A stretch of DNA of 64,000 bases from Sandarakinorhabdus glacialis. GTDB lineage: Bacteria; Pseudomonadota; Alphaproteobacteria; Sphingomonadales; Sphingomonadaceae. The position numbers were made by a program, and so were the translations under genes. Positions 38,626 through 47,059 of this stretch are shown here, piece after piece. Under the pieces are notes generated by a model. That model saw nothing but the letters and a program-made list of their open reading frames with translations, was not told the origin of the DNA and ran no database searches. Numbering within the stretch: position 1 is the stretch's first letter; the number at the start of each line of letters is the position of its first letter. The stretch covers positions 363 through 64,362 of the forward strand of contig NZ_BMJM01000007.1 of the NCBI RefSeq assembly GCF_014643455.1. Reading direction: 5' to 3'.

Positions 38626-39663
38626 CTAGACTCCGCGCGGCGCCTGCGCGTCGCTGGTCATCGCCGGCCCGCTCTTCTCGATCGCCGCCGCCAATACCCA
38701 GGCGAGGCCATGGAAGACCAGGTGCAGTGCCCCCTGCGCCGCCATCAACGCCGCCACCTGCACCGACGCATCGCCGGTCAGGCTGACCGCGACCGCGGCG
38801 AAGACCAATTCCTTGTTCGGCAACGGCAACCGCCCGATCACCATCCGCAGCGCCCCGAGCAGGAACCATGTCGTGAAAGCGATCGCCGGCAAGGCCACCA
38901 CCCAGGAAAGCACGATCAGCACGTGCGCCGTCAGCACCCGGAACAGATGCCACCAGAAACTCCACATGTTGTCGGCAACCGGAATGCTCATCACCTGCTT
39001 GCGGAACAGCACGATCGACGCGCTCAGCACGATCAGCGCGCCGAAGGCGATCATCGAATTGCGCAGCACCGCCGGGTCGACGCCCTCGCTGAGCACCCGG
39101 TCGCCGCCCATCGCCAACGCCAGCCCGAGCGTCACCAATGTCGTCAGGTTTCCCGCCAGTCCCGACGTAATCGCGACATCCTTGATCGCGGCGAACGGAC
39201 TCGTCTGCGGGTCCAGCCCCGGCCCGTCGCCGCGCCCCAGCAAGCGCTTCGGCGGCGCCTCGGGATCATATTCGATGCCCAGCTTGTTCGCCGCCCAGGC
39301 GATCAGATACGTGTCGCCGGCATAGGAAAACAGCGCTTCGTTCATCACCCGCTTCTGCAGGAAGATCGAAACCGCCCGCCACGCCATCGGCCACCAGCGG
39401 CGAAAGATGATCCAGTCGATCAGCGGCTGCAGGAAATAAGCAGCACCGAACAGGATCCAGAATAACGGCGTCGTCGGCAGCACTCGCACCACTTGCCGCC
39501 AGCCGATGTCCGAGATCGACCGCGCCAATATCGCCAGGATCGCTACCGAAAGGCCGATGCTCACCCATTTCTGGGCGCGCTTGCCCGCCGGTGAATCGAG
39601 CCAGTCGCGCGCTGCATGCGCGGTATCCGTAACGCGGCGGGTCAGGGATGGAGTTTCGGTCAC
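38626..39663 (-). CDS. Integral membrane protein, possibly UPF0104/LPG-synthase-like
   Basis: A 345-residue protein with about eight hydrophobic segments, starting at a GTG (39661-39663). It begins with a soluble Arg/Asp-rich head, followed by WVSIGLSVAILAILARSI, PLFWILFGAAYFLQPLIDW and others. The loop arrangement vaguely recalls the UPF0104/lysylphosphatidylglycerol-synthase membrane domain; I cannot confirm this. Function unknown. The start is uncertain, as no ATG fits. Confidence 0.6.
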   Translation of the reverse strand: MTETPSLTRRVTDTAHAARDWLDSPAGKRAQKWVSIGLSVAILAILARSISDIGWRQVVRVLPTTPLFWILFGAAYFLQPLIDWIIFRRWWPMAWRAVSIFLQKRVMNEALFSYAGDTYLIAWAANKLGIEYDPEAPPKRLLGRGDGPGLDPQTSPFAAIKDVAITSGLAGNLTTLVTLGLALAMGGDRVLSEGVDPAVLRNSMIAFGALIVLSASIVLFRKQVMSIPVADNMWSFWWHLFRVLTAHVLIVLSWVVALPAIAFTTWFLLGALRMVIGRLPLPNKELVFAAVAVSLTGDASVQVAALMAAQGALHLVFHGLAWVLAAAIEKSGPAMTSDAQAPRGV

Positions 39664-39740
39664 CGGGCGCTGCTGCTTTCACCGGCAAGCCCGGGCAATT
39701 GAATGTTACGTATCCCGTATCGAGACTCAACCGGCCCAAA

Positions 39741-41603
39741 TCAGGAAGCGTAGAGCTTGTCCAGCCGGGCCCCGTAAACCTGCTTCAACACATGCCGCCG
39801 GATCTTCAGGCTCGGCGTCATCTGCTGGTTGTCGGTGGTGAAAGCTTCACCGGCGACGATCACTCGCCGCACCTTCTCGGTCACCGCCAGTCGGCCATTG
39901 ACCCGGTCGACCGCCGCCATCACTGCGCGGTGGAACTCGGGCTCCTGCGCCAGCTTCTTCAGGTCGCCCGGCATGCCCTTGTCGCGCGCCCAGCACATCG
40001 CCCATTCGACTTCAGGGACCACCACGCCGACGAGGTACGGCCGCTTGTCACCATAGACCATCGCCTGCGAAATCTCGTCCTGCAGCGTCAACATGCCCTC
40101 GACCCGCTGGGGAGCAACATTATCCCCTTTGTCATTGACGATGATGTCCTTCTTGCGATCGGTGATCACCAGATGACCGTCCGCGTCGATATGCCCGATA
40201 TCGCCGGTAAGCAGCCAGCCGTCCTGCAGCACCTTGTGGCTCTCGGCATCGTTCATCCAATAGCCGTCCATCACCAGCTCGCCGCGCACCATGATCTCGC
40301 CGTCGCCGGCGATCCTGACCTCGACCTGCCCGAGCGGCGGCCCCACCGTATGCATCTTCAACCGGGCCCGCGGCCGGTTGCACGAGATCACCGGCCCGGC
40401 CTCGGTCTGGCCGTAACCCTGCAAAATGGCGATGCCGATCGCTGCAAAAAACACCCCGACCTCGGGATTGAGTGGCGCGCCGCCGGCAACCAGCCCCTTC
40501 AACCGCCCGCCGAACTTGGCGCGGATCGACTTGCGGATGGTCCGCTCGAGCACCGCATCGAGCCCGCGCTCGACAAAATTCAGGCTCTCGCCGCGCGCTT
40601 CCTTGCGTGCCAGCCGCAGCGCCTGGTTGAGCAGCGTAACCGCGACGCCGCCCTGCTTCTCGATCTGCTTGGCGATCCGCGTCCGCAGCACTTCGAACAG
40701 CCGCGGCACCACCACCATGAAGCTGGGGCCGACCTCCTCGATGTTCGCCGCCAGCTTCTCCAGCCCCTCGGCGTAGTAAATCTGCCCGCCCATCCCGATC
40801 GGCATATATTGCCCGGCGGTATGCTCATAGGCGTGCGACAGCGGCAGGAAGCTCAGGAACAGCTCCCCCACCGGATCGCCCGGATTGATGAAAAAATCCT
40901 GCTCGATGACGGCGTTGGCGCCGGCGATATTGCGCATGATCGCGCCGTGATGCTGGCGCACCCCGCGCGGCGCGCCGCCGGTGCCGCTGGTATAGATCAC
41001 GCACGCCAGGTCATGCCGCTGCATCGTCGCCCGCTCGCGCAGGCCGCGGCGGTCGGCAACCAGCGTGTCGCTCCGCGCGTCGACGATTTTCGCCCATTGG
41101 TGCACCTCGAGCGTGCTGCGCTGGCTGTCCTTGAGATGGTCGATACCGACGACGATCCGGCAATTCTCGCTTTCCGCCACCGCCGGCAGCAGCGACGCCG
41201 CCAGTTTGGAATTCGACACGATCACCGCCCGCGCCCCCGAATTCCCGAGAATATGCGCATGATCGGCCTGGGTGTTCGTCGTATACGCCGGCACCGTAAT
41301 CGCGCCCGCCGCCATGATCGCCAGGTCCGCCAGGCACCATTCGGGCCGGTTCTCGCTGACCAGCACGACCCGGTCGCCCTTGACGATGCCGAGATCGATC
41401 AGCGCCGCCGACAGACTCGCGACGATGTCGCGGCACTCGGCCCAGGTCTGCGTCCGCCACGCCCCTTCGACCTTGCGCGACAGCATCGGCCGCTCGCCAT
41501 GCTCGTCGGCCCGGTCGAGGAACATGGTGACCAGGTTGGGCCAACCGTCGATCCGCGCCGACATCTTGGCCGGGCGAAGGGGGGGAAGCTTGGGAATGCT
41601 CAT
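39741..41603 (-). CDS. Long-chain fatty-acid-CoA ligase type AMP-dependent synthetase
   Basis: A 620-residue adenylate-forming enzyme of the long-chain (FadD15/ACSL) branch. The phosphate loop is CVIYTSGTGGAPRGV, LSFLPLSHAYEHTAGQ is the next conserved segment, then LQGYGQTEAGPVIS, GWLLTGDIGHIDADGHLVITDRKKDII, and an ending with TPSLKIRRHVLKQVY holding the catalytic Lys. The insertion of about 80 residues after the LPLSH motif and the DRKKDII string are typical of this branch. Activates long fatty acids for beta-oxidation or lipid synthesis. A 21-base gap to the gamma-glutamyltransferase gene read the same way. Confidence 0.92.
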   Translation of the reverse strand: MSIPKLPPLRPAKMSARIDGWPNLVTMFLDRADEHGERPMLSRKVEGAWRTQTWAECRDIVASLSAALIDLGIVKGDRVVLVSENRPEWCLADLAIMAAGAITVPAYTTNTQADHAHILGNSGARAVIVSNSKLAASLLPAVAESENCRIVVGIDHLKDSQRSTLEVHQWAKIVDARSDTLVADRRGLRERATMQRHDLACVIYTSGTGGAPRGVRQHHGAIMRNIAGANAVIEQDFFINPGDPVGELFLSFLPLSHAYEHTAGQYMPIGMGGQIYYAEGLEKLAANIEEVGPSFMVVVPRLFEVLRTRIAKQIEKQGGVAVTLLNQALRLARKEARGESLNFVERGLDAVLERTIRKSIRAKFGGRLKGLVAGGAPLNPEVGVFFAAIGIAILQGYGQTEAGPVISCNRPRARLKMHTVGPPLGQVEVRIAGDGEIMVRGELVMDGYWMNDAESHKVLQDGWLLTGDIGHIDADGHLVITDRKKDIIVNDKGDNVAPQRVEGMLTLQDEISQAMVYGDKRPYLVGVVVPEVEWAMCWARDKGMPGDLKKLAQEPEFHRAVMAAVDRVNGRLAVTEKVRRVIVAGEAFTTDNQQMTPSLKIRRHVLKQVYGARLDKLYAS

Positions 41604-41624
41604 GCCGGGACCCTGGTTGCCTGA

Positions 41625-43331
41625 CTAATAGCCTGCCGAATTGCCTTCGCTGCGCGGGTCGGCGCCGCCCCGCCAGCCGGCAGTCGTACGCTCGAGTCCA
41701 TTGGCCTTCAACGGCATCGACGTGACTGCGGAGCGATGGCCCAGCTTTTCCAGCGCCGGGATCATCGCCTCGAGCGGCGCGCCCTGTGGACCTTTCTCGA
41801 CGATGACCAGGTCGTCCGACACATAGATCGTCGGAAGCGCGATGGCATCGGCGATCGGCAGCTTCCAGTCGAGCACCGCGATGATCGCCTTGGCGATCTG
41901 CGCCGGAATCGTCATCCCGCCGGCGGCGCCAACTGCCAGCAACGGCTTGCCGCGCGCATCATAGACGATTGTCGGCGCCATCGACGACCGCGGTCGCTTG
42001 TGGCCCTCGACCCGGTTCGCCACCGGCGCCCCCGCCACTTCGGGCTCGAAGCTGAAATCGGTCAGCTCGTTGTTGAGGACCATCCCGCCGGCCACCAGCG
42101 AACTGCCAAAACCGCTCTCGATCGTCGACGTCATCGAGGCGACATTGCCCGCCGCATCGGCCGCTGCAAAGTGCGTCGTCGACGGCACTTCGCCGCCCGG
42201 CGCGAGCGTCCGCGCCGCCGCGCCCGCCGGCCGCCCCGGTTCAGCCCGCAACAGGCTCGAATCGGCCTTGATCAGGCTGCCGCGCGCTTTCAGATACGCC
42301 GGGGCGAGCAAACCCGCGACGGGCACCGAGACGAAATCGCTGTCGCCGCCGAACATGGCACGATCGGCAAACGCCAGCCGCTCGCTTTCGGCAATCAGGT
42401 GCCAGGCAACCGGATCGGCGGCTCCGAGCTTGCCGAGATCGAAGCCCTCGAGCTGCTTCAGGATCGACAGCACCGCAATGCCGCCGGCCGAAGGCGGACC
42501 CATGCCGCACACCTTGTAGGTCCGGTAGGTCACGCATACCGGCGGACGTTCCTTGGCCTCGTATGCCGCCATGTCCCCGGTCGTCATCACCGATGGATTG
42601 TTCGGCGCCGTCGTCACCCGCTTGACGATCGCCTCCGCCACCGGCCCGGTATAAAACGCCTTCGGCCCGGATTTGGCGATCGCCTCGAACGTCTGCGCCA
42701 GCGGCTCGTTGACGATGCGCGTCCCCGCCGCCTTGCCGCTGCCATCGGCATTAAGGAACAGCGCCGCCGCCTCGGGCGTCAGCTTCAACGTGGCGGCACT
42801 GCCGGCGATCGCCCGGGCCATCCGCGGCGTCACCTCATAGCCGCCGCGCGCCAAGGCAATCGCCGGCTCGAACAGCTTCGCCCACGCCAGCTTGCCGTAT
42901 TTGGCATGTGCCTTGGCGATCATCGCGATATTGCCCGGCACGCCGACACTCTTGCCGCCGGGCACCGCCTCGCGTCGCGGCTGCGGCTTGCCGTCCGCTC
43001 CCATGAAATATTGCGTTGTCGCGAGGCCCGGTGCCTTCTCGCGGCCATCGAAGGTGACCGGCGCCTTGGCCCCCGCCGCCTGGTAAACCAGCAAGCCGCC
43101 CCCGCCGATGCCCGACGATTGCGGCTCGACCACCGTCAACGCCAGCATCATCCCAGCGGCAGCGTCCATCGCGTTGCCGTCCTGCCTCAGCATCGCCAGC
43201 CCCGCCGCCGTGCCGCGCGGGTCGGCTGCCGTCACGGCATTGGCCATGCCGCTGACCGGCGATGGCTCCTTCGCTCCGACAGATGCGGTGCCAAGGAGGA
43301 GCATGGCGAATAATGCGAAGGTCTTTGTCAT
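41625..43331 (-). CDS. ggt: Gamma-glutamyltransferase, exported
   Basis: A 568-residue Ntn-hydrolase precursor with signal peptide (MTKTFALFAMLLLGTASVGA). Self-cleavage should occur before the second Thr of VPSTTHFAAADAAGN, giving large and small subunits; SGIGGGGLLVYQ, GPPSAGGIAVLSIL and PRSSMAPTIV are further family motifs. It splits gamma-glutamyl bonds such as in glutathione in the periplasm. Candidate starts: ATG 43331 (chosen; begins the signal peptide) or one 12 bases upstream. It is divergent from the MarR-GNAT fusion gene with 96 bases between. Confidence 0.92.
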   Translation of the reverse strand: MTKTFALFAMLLLGTASVGAKEPSPVSGMANAVTAADPRGTAAGLAMLRQDGNAMDAAAGMMLALTVVEPQSSGIGGGGLLVYQAAGAKAPVTFDGREKAPGLATTQYFMGADGKPQPRREAVPGGKSVGVPGNIAMIAKAHAKYGKLAWAKLFEPAIALARGGYEVTPRMARAIAGSAATLKLTPEAAALFLNADGSGKAAGTRIVNEPLAQTFEAIAKSGPKAFYTGPVAEAIVKRVTTAPNNPSVMTTGDMAAYEAKERPPVCVTYRTYKVCGMGPPSAGGIAVLSILKQLEGFDLGKLGAADPVAWHLIAESERLAFADRAMFGGDSDFVSVPVAGLLAPAYLKARGSLIKADSSLLRAEPGRPAGAAARTLAPGGEVPSTTHFAAADAAGNVASMTSTIESGFGSSLVAGGMVLNNELTDFSFEPEVAGAPVANRVEGHKRPRSSMAPTIVYDARGKPLLAVGAAGGMTIPAQIAKAIIAVLDWKLPIADAIALPTIYVSDDLVIVEKGPQGAPLEAMIPALEKLGHRSAVTSMPLKANGLERTTAGWRGGADPRSEGNSAGY

Positions 43332-43427
43332 CGCGGCGAACATAGGCAGGTGCGGCGTCCCGCGACAAGCCCGCACTCTTGCAAACTCCATAGCCTGCTA
43401 TATAACGCGCTAAGCATTGGAGGCTAT

Positions 43428-44372
43428 GTGACCCGGGACATTCTCGCCCAGCATCCAGAACTCTTCCTCGGCAGCCGGCTGAAGCGGCTCGCCGAGCGTC
43501 TCCAGGCCGACGCCGCGCGCATCATGTGCGCCGCCGACCTGCCAATCCAGCCCGCACACTTTCCCTTGCTCGCCGCAATCGACAGCGGCGGCCCCGCCAC
43601 CGTCACCGAACTGGGCGCGGCGCTCGGCATCAGCCAGCCCTCGATCACCCGCTCGGTCCGCGCCCTGCTTGCCCTTGGCCTCATCGAACCCGCCCATCAT
43701 GCCGGCGACCTGCGCCTCAAGCCGCTCGCCCTCACCGCTGCCGGCGCCGCCGTCATGGCGCGCGGCAAGGCGCTGGTCTGGCCACCGGTCACCGCTGCCG
43801 TCGCCGAACTTTGCGCCGGACTCGAAGGCGATCTCCTCACCCAACTGTCCGGCCTCGAAGCCCGCCTCGACCAGCGCTCGCTGCTCGACCGCGTCGGCGC
43901 ACCCCTCCGCATACGGGAATATACCGACGATCTCGCCGGCGAATTCGAGCGCATCAACGCCGAATGGATCGCGTCGATGTTCACCCTCGAGGACAACGAC
44001 CGCAAAATCCTCGGCAACCCACGCGAAACCATCATCGACCGCGGCGGCATCATCCTGTTCGTCGAAGCCCCCGGCATCGGCATCATCGGCACCTGCGCCC
44101 TGATGCGCATCGACGACACCGCCTTCGAACTCACTAAGATGGCCGTCACCGAAGCCGCACGCGGGCGCAAGGCCGGCGAATTCCTCCTCGCCGTCATCCT
44201 CGAGCGCGCCGCCGCGATGCAGATCGAGACCCTCTACCTGCTCACCAACACCAAATGCGGCGCCGCCATTCACCTCTACGAAAAGCTCGGCTTCGACCAT
44301 GACGCCGACATCATGCAACGCTACGGCGCCCGCTACGAACGCTGCAACGTCGCCATGTCGATCGCACTCTAA
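43428..44372 (+). CDS. MarR-GNAT fusion protein
   Basis: A 314-residue protein in two parts. Residues 1-150 form a MarR winged helix (TVTELGAALGISQPSITRSVRALLALGLIEPA, then LKPLALTAAG). Residues 165-310 form a GNAT acetyltransferase domain with EFERINAEWIASMF, TKMAVTEAARGRKAGEFLLAVILERA (acetyl-CoA loop) and LYEKLGFDHDADI. Start GTG at 43428, with GGAGG 5 bases before it. Such fusions may both bind DNA and acetylate a small amine or protein. It is divergent from ggt and may regulate it. Followed by a family D repeat. Confidence 0.87.
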   Translation: MTRDILAQHPELFLGSRLKRLAERLQADAARIMCAADLPIQPAHFPLLAAIDSGGPATVTELGAALGISQPSITRSVRALLALGLIEPAHHAGDLRLKPLALTAAGAAVMARGKALVWPPVTAAVAELCAGLEGDLLTQLSGLEARLDQRSLLDRVGAPLRIREYTDDLAGEFERINAEWIASMFTLEDNDRKILGNPRETIIDRGGIILFVEAPGIGIIGTCALMRIDDTAFELTKMAVTEAARGRKAGEFLLAVILERAAAMQIETLYLLTNTKCGAAIHLYEKLGFDHDADIMQRYGARYERCNVAMSIAL

Positions 44373-44373
44373 C

Positions 44374-44430
44374 TCCCTCCACCCTGCGGGGAGGGCGACT
44401 CGCGCCCTTGCGCGAGCGGGGTGGGGGTCC
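44374..44430. repeat. Family D-related repeat, copy 3
   Basis: Pieces CCCTCCACCCTGCGGGGAGGG and CGCGCCCTTGCGCG are palindromic, and the tail GGGGTGGGGGT resembles the family D tail at 2980. Lies between the convergent MarR-GNAT and pyrD genes, where it may end transcription from both sides. Confidence 0.6.
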
Positions 44431-44450
44431 CCAGCGCCGACGATAAAACC

Positions 44451-45476
44451 CTACCGCCCCACAGCCTCCCCAACACTCCCAAACCCATCCTGCTTCAACA
44501 GCCCCGCCAGTTCCGCCTTGATCCGCCCCACCAGCCCCGGCCCCTCGAATACAAGCGCCGAATACAGCTGCACCGCGCTCGCCCCCGCCCGAATCCGCGC
44601 ATAAGCCTCCGCCCCGCTCGAAATCCCCCCCGCCGCAATCAACGGCAACGCACCCCCCGTCGCCGCCGCAAACCCCTGCAACGCCGCCATCGCCAACCCC
44701 GCCAGCGGCGCCCCGGAAAGCCCACCCGCCTCGCCGCCGAACCGACTCCGCAACCCCGGCCGCGACACAGTCGTGTTCGACACGATCAACCCATCGACGC
44801 TCCCATCGATAGCAATCCGCGCAATCGTATCGAAATCCGCCGCTTCCAGGTCGGGCGCCACCTTGACGAACAACGGCACCGCAATCCGCCCGCGCGCCTC
44901 GACCACCCGCGCCACCAGATCGGCCAGCGCCGCACCATCCTGCAACGCCCGCAGCCCCGGCGTGTTCGGCGACGAGATATTGACCGTCACATAATCCGCC
45001 AGCGCCGCCGCCGCCCGCACTCCCGCCACATAATCACCCGTCCGGTCCGCCGAATCCTTGTTCGCCCCCAAATTAATGCCCACCACCCCCAGCCGCCCGG
45101 CACGCGCCTTCAACCGCGTAACCGCATGTTCCAGCCCAAGATTATTGAACCCCATCCGATTGATGACCGCCGCATCCTCGGTCAGCCGGAACAGCCGCGG
45201 CCGGGGATTACCCACCTGCGGCAACGGCGTCACCGACCCGCATTCGACAAACCCGAACCCCAGCCGCAGCATCGCGTCCGGCACCATCACGTCCTTGTCG
45301 AACCCCGCCGCCAACCCCACCGGATTGGGCAAGTCGAGCCCCGCAAACCGCGTCCGCAACACCGGATCATCCGGCCCCGACGCCGGCCCCAGCCCCGTCC
45401 GCAGCGCCGCCAGCGTCAACCCATGCGCCGCCTCCGGATCGAGCCTGAAAATCAGCGGGCGCAGGACATTGAACAT
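44451..45476 (-). CDS. pyrD: Dihydroorotate dehydrogenase (quinone), class 2
   Basis: A 341-residue membrane-associated flavoenzyme of pyrimidine synthesis passing electrons from dihydroorotate to quinone. Class-2 features: an N-terminal helical head (MFNVLRPLIFRLDPEAAH), VGLAAGFDKD, FVECGSVTPLPQVGNPRPR, NRMGFNNLG, the catalytic Ser in NISSPNTPGLR, and PLIAAGGISSG plus AVQLYSALVFEGP for FMN. Full length. It lies 62 bases after the exonuclease gene, with a family D repeat between, read the same way. Confidence 0.97.
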   Translation of the reverse strand: MFNVLRPLIFRLDPEAAHGLTLAALRTGLGPASGPDDPVLRTRFAGLDLPNPVGLAAGFDKDVMVPDAMLRLGFGFVECGSVTPLPQVGNPRPRLFRLTEDAAVINRMGFNNLGLEHAVTRLKARAGRLGVVGINLGANKDSADRTGDYVAGVRAAAALADYVTVNISSPNTPGLRALQDGAALADLVARVVEARGRIAVPLFVKVAPDLEAADFDTIARIAIDGSVDGLIVSNTTVSRPGLRSRFGGEAGGLSGAPLAGLAMAALQGFAAATGGALPLIAAGGISSGAEAYARIRAGASAVQLYSALVFEGPGLVGRIKAELAGLLKQDGFGSVGEAVGR

Positions 45477-45492
45477 GCGCCATCTACCTCTG

Positions 45493-45518
45493 CTCCCCTC
45501 CCTTCTTCAAGGGAGGGG
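45493..45518. repeat. Family D palindromic repeat, copy 2
   Basis: The same perfect 10-base-arm inverted repeat as at 2954-2979, here between the pyrD start and the exonuclease stop. Confidence 0.8.
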
Positions 45519-45538
45519 AGAGTCACGCTGCACCACCC

Positions 45539-46537
45539 CTAATCCTCCTCATCCTCCCGCCCCACCAAATCCAACGCTCGCGCCTTCACCTGCCGCAACC
45601 GGCACCAATGCACGAGCGCCTCCTCCCGCCCATGCGTCACCCAAACCTCGCCAGGGCGCAGTTCGGTAATCGTATCGGTCAGCTCATCCCAATCGGCATG
45701 GTCCGAGATAATCAGCGGCAACTCCACCCCCCGCTGCACCGCCCGCTGCCGCACCCGCATCCACCCCGAGGCCATCGCCGTCACCGGATCCGGCAACCGC
45801 CGCGACCACCGATCCGCCAGCGCCGACGGCGGCGCGATCACCACCGATCCCTTCATCTCCGCCGCCTTCAACCCCATCGCCGGCCGCAAATCCCCAAGCT
45901 CCACTCCAAAGCTCTCGTACAGCGCGCACAGCTTCTGCAGCGCCCCATGAATGAAGATCGGCGCATCATATCCCGCCACCCGCAACTCGCGGATCACCCG
46001 CTGCGCCTTGCCCAGCGCATACGCCCCGATCAGCACGCAGCGCTCGGGGTTCGCCGCCAGCGCCGCCCCCACCTTGGCAACCTCGCCCGGCGTCGGTGGA
46101 TGCCGGAACACCGGCAGGCCGAACGTCGCCTCGGTCACGAACACATCGCACGGCACCGGCTCGAACGGCGCACAGCTCGGATCGGGGCGGCGCTTGTAAT
46201 CCCCGGAAACCACGATCCGCTCACCCTTGTGCTCGAGCACGATCTGCGCCGACCCCAAGACATGCCCCGCCGGCACGAAGCGCACGCTTACATCGCCGAC
46301 CTGCACCGTCTCGCCATAGGCCACGCCCTGCGCCCCAACCTGCTGGCCGTACCGCACGTCCATGATCGCCAGCGTTTCGCGCGTCGCCATGACATGCCCA
46401 TGCCCACCCCGCGCATGATCGGCATGCCCATGCGTCACCAGCGCGCGATCCTTGGGCCGCGACGGATCGATCCACACGTCGGCCGGCGCGACATAAATCC
46501 CCTCAGGGTGTGGAATGAGCCAATCGGGAGATGCCAT
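45539..46537 (-). CDS. Ligase-associated DNA exonuclease (metallo-beta-lactamase/beta-CASP fold)
   Basis: A 332-residue metal-dependent nuclease. THGHADHARGGHG is the HxHxDH metal motif, PAGHVLGSAQIVLEH and VVSGDYKRRPDP further metal ligands, and IISDHADWDEL the C-terminal His motif. It belongs to the family that usually forms one operon with an ATP-dependent DNA ligase, an Lhr-like helicase and the PdeM phosphoesterase, a DNA-repair set. Here the helicase starts 522 bases away on the other strand, PdeM is 11 kb away, and no ligase gene is present in the window. It probably degrades DNA ends, by homology. Confidence 0.9.
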   Translation of the reverse strand: MASPDWLIPHPEGIYVAPADVWIDPSRPKDRALVTHGHADHARGGHGHVMATRETLAIMDVRYGQQVGAQGVAYGETVQVGDVSVRFVPAGHVLGSAQIVLEHKGERIVVSGDYKRRPDPSCAPFEPVPCDVFVTEATFGLPVFRHPPTPGEVAKVGAALAANPERCVLIGAYALGKAQRVIRELRVAGYDAPIFIHGALQKLCALYESFGVELGDLRPAMGLKAAEMKGSVVIAPPSALADRWSRRLPDPVTAMASGWMRVRQRAVQRGVELPLIISDHADWDELTDTITELRPGEVWVTHGREEALVHWCRLRQVKARALDLVGREDEED

Positions 46538-46593
46538 TGCAATAATATGCGACTGCGCTCGCCCAACCGCCAGCGCAGCGTGTCACCGTGCCG

Positions 46594-46971
46594 CTATTCC
46601 TTCTGCGGCAACCCGTCCCCGATCTCATAATAATCACCCTTGTCGGCGACAAAGATGTGCTCGTGCAGCCGTATCCCCGTCGGCTCGTCAAATGCCCCCA
46701 TCGCAATCGCAATCGAATCCCGTCCTTCCGGCCGCCAGAACAAAAACGACCCGCAAGTCCGGCAAAATCCCCGCCGTGCCCGCGCCGACGACTGGTACCA
46801 TTTCAGCGCCGCCTCACCCTCGATCGTCACATTCGCCAGCGGCACATCGGTCGACGCCCAATAATGTCCCGATTGCTTGCGGCACTGCCCGCAATGACAC
46901 GCATCGGGCGGCCCCAGGTCCCCGGTCACGGCGAACGTCACCGCCCCACACAAACACGACCCCTTCGTCAT
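46594..46971 (-). CDS. GFA family protein (glutathione-dependent formaldehyde-activating/CENP-V domain)
   Basis: A 125-residue zinc protein with the eight-Cys pattern: GSCLCGAVTFAV, DACHCGQCRKQSGH, and GFCRTCGSFLFW. The CENP-V/GFA family includes the S-hydroxymethylglutathione synthase Gfa, but most members, including short ones like this, have unknown roles. It sits between the exonuclease (minus strand, 56 bases downstream) and the helicase (plus strand), where the ligase gene would often be. No other formaldehyde-glutathione genes are adjacent. Confidence 0.87.
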   Translation of the reverse strand: MTKGSCLCGAVTFAVTGDLGPPDACHCGQCRKQSGHYWASTDVPLANVTIEGEAALKWYQSSARARRGFCRTCGSFLFWRPEGRDSIAIAMGAFDEPTGIRLHEHIFVADKGDYYEIGDGLPQKE

Positions 46972-47059
46972 CCTGCGATCTCCTCGGCACCAGATGCACC
47001 GCCAAGCGTAAATCCGTAAACCCCTTCCGCAACATCCGCCGGCCCTCCATATCCGACAC

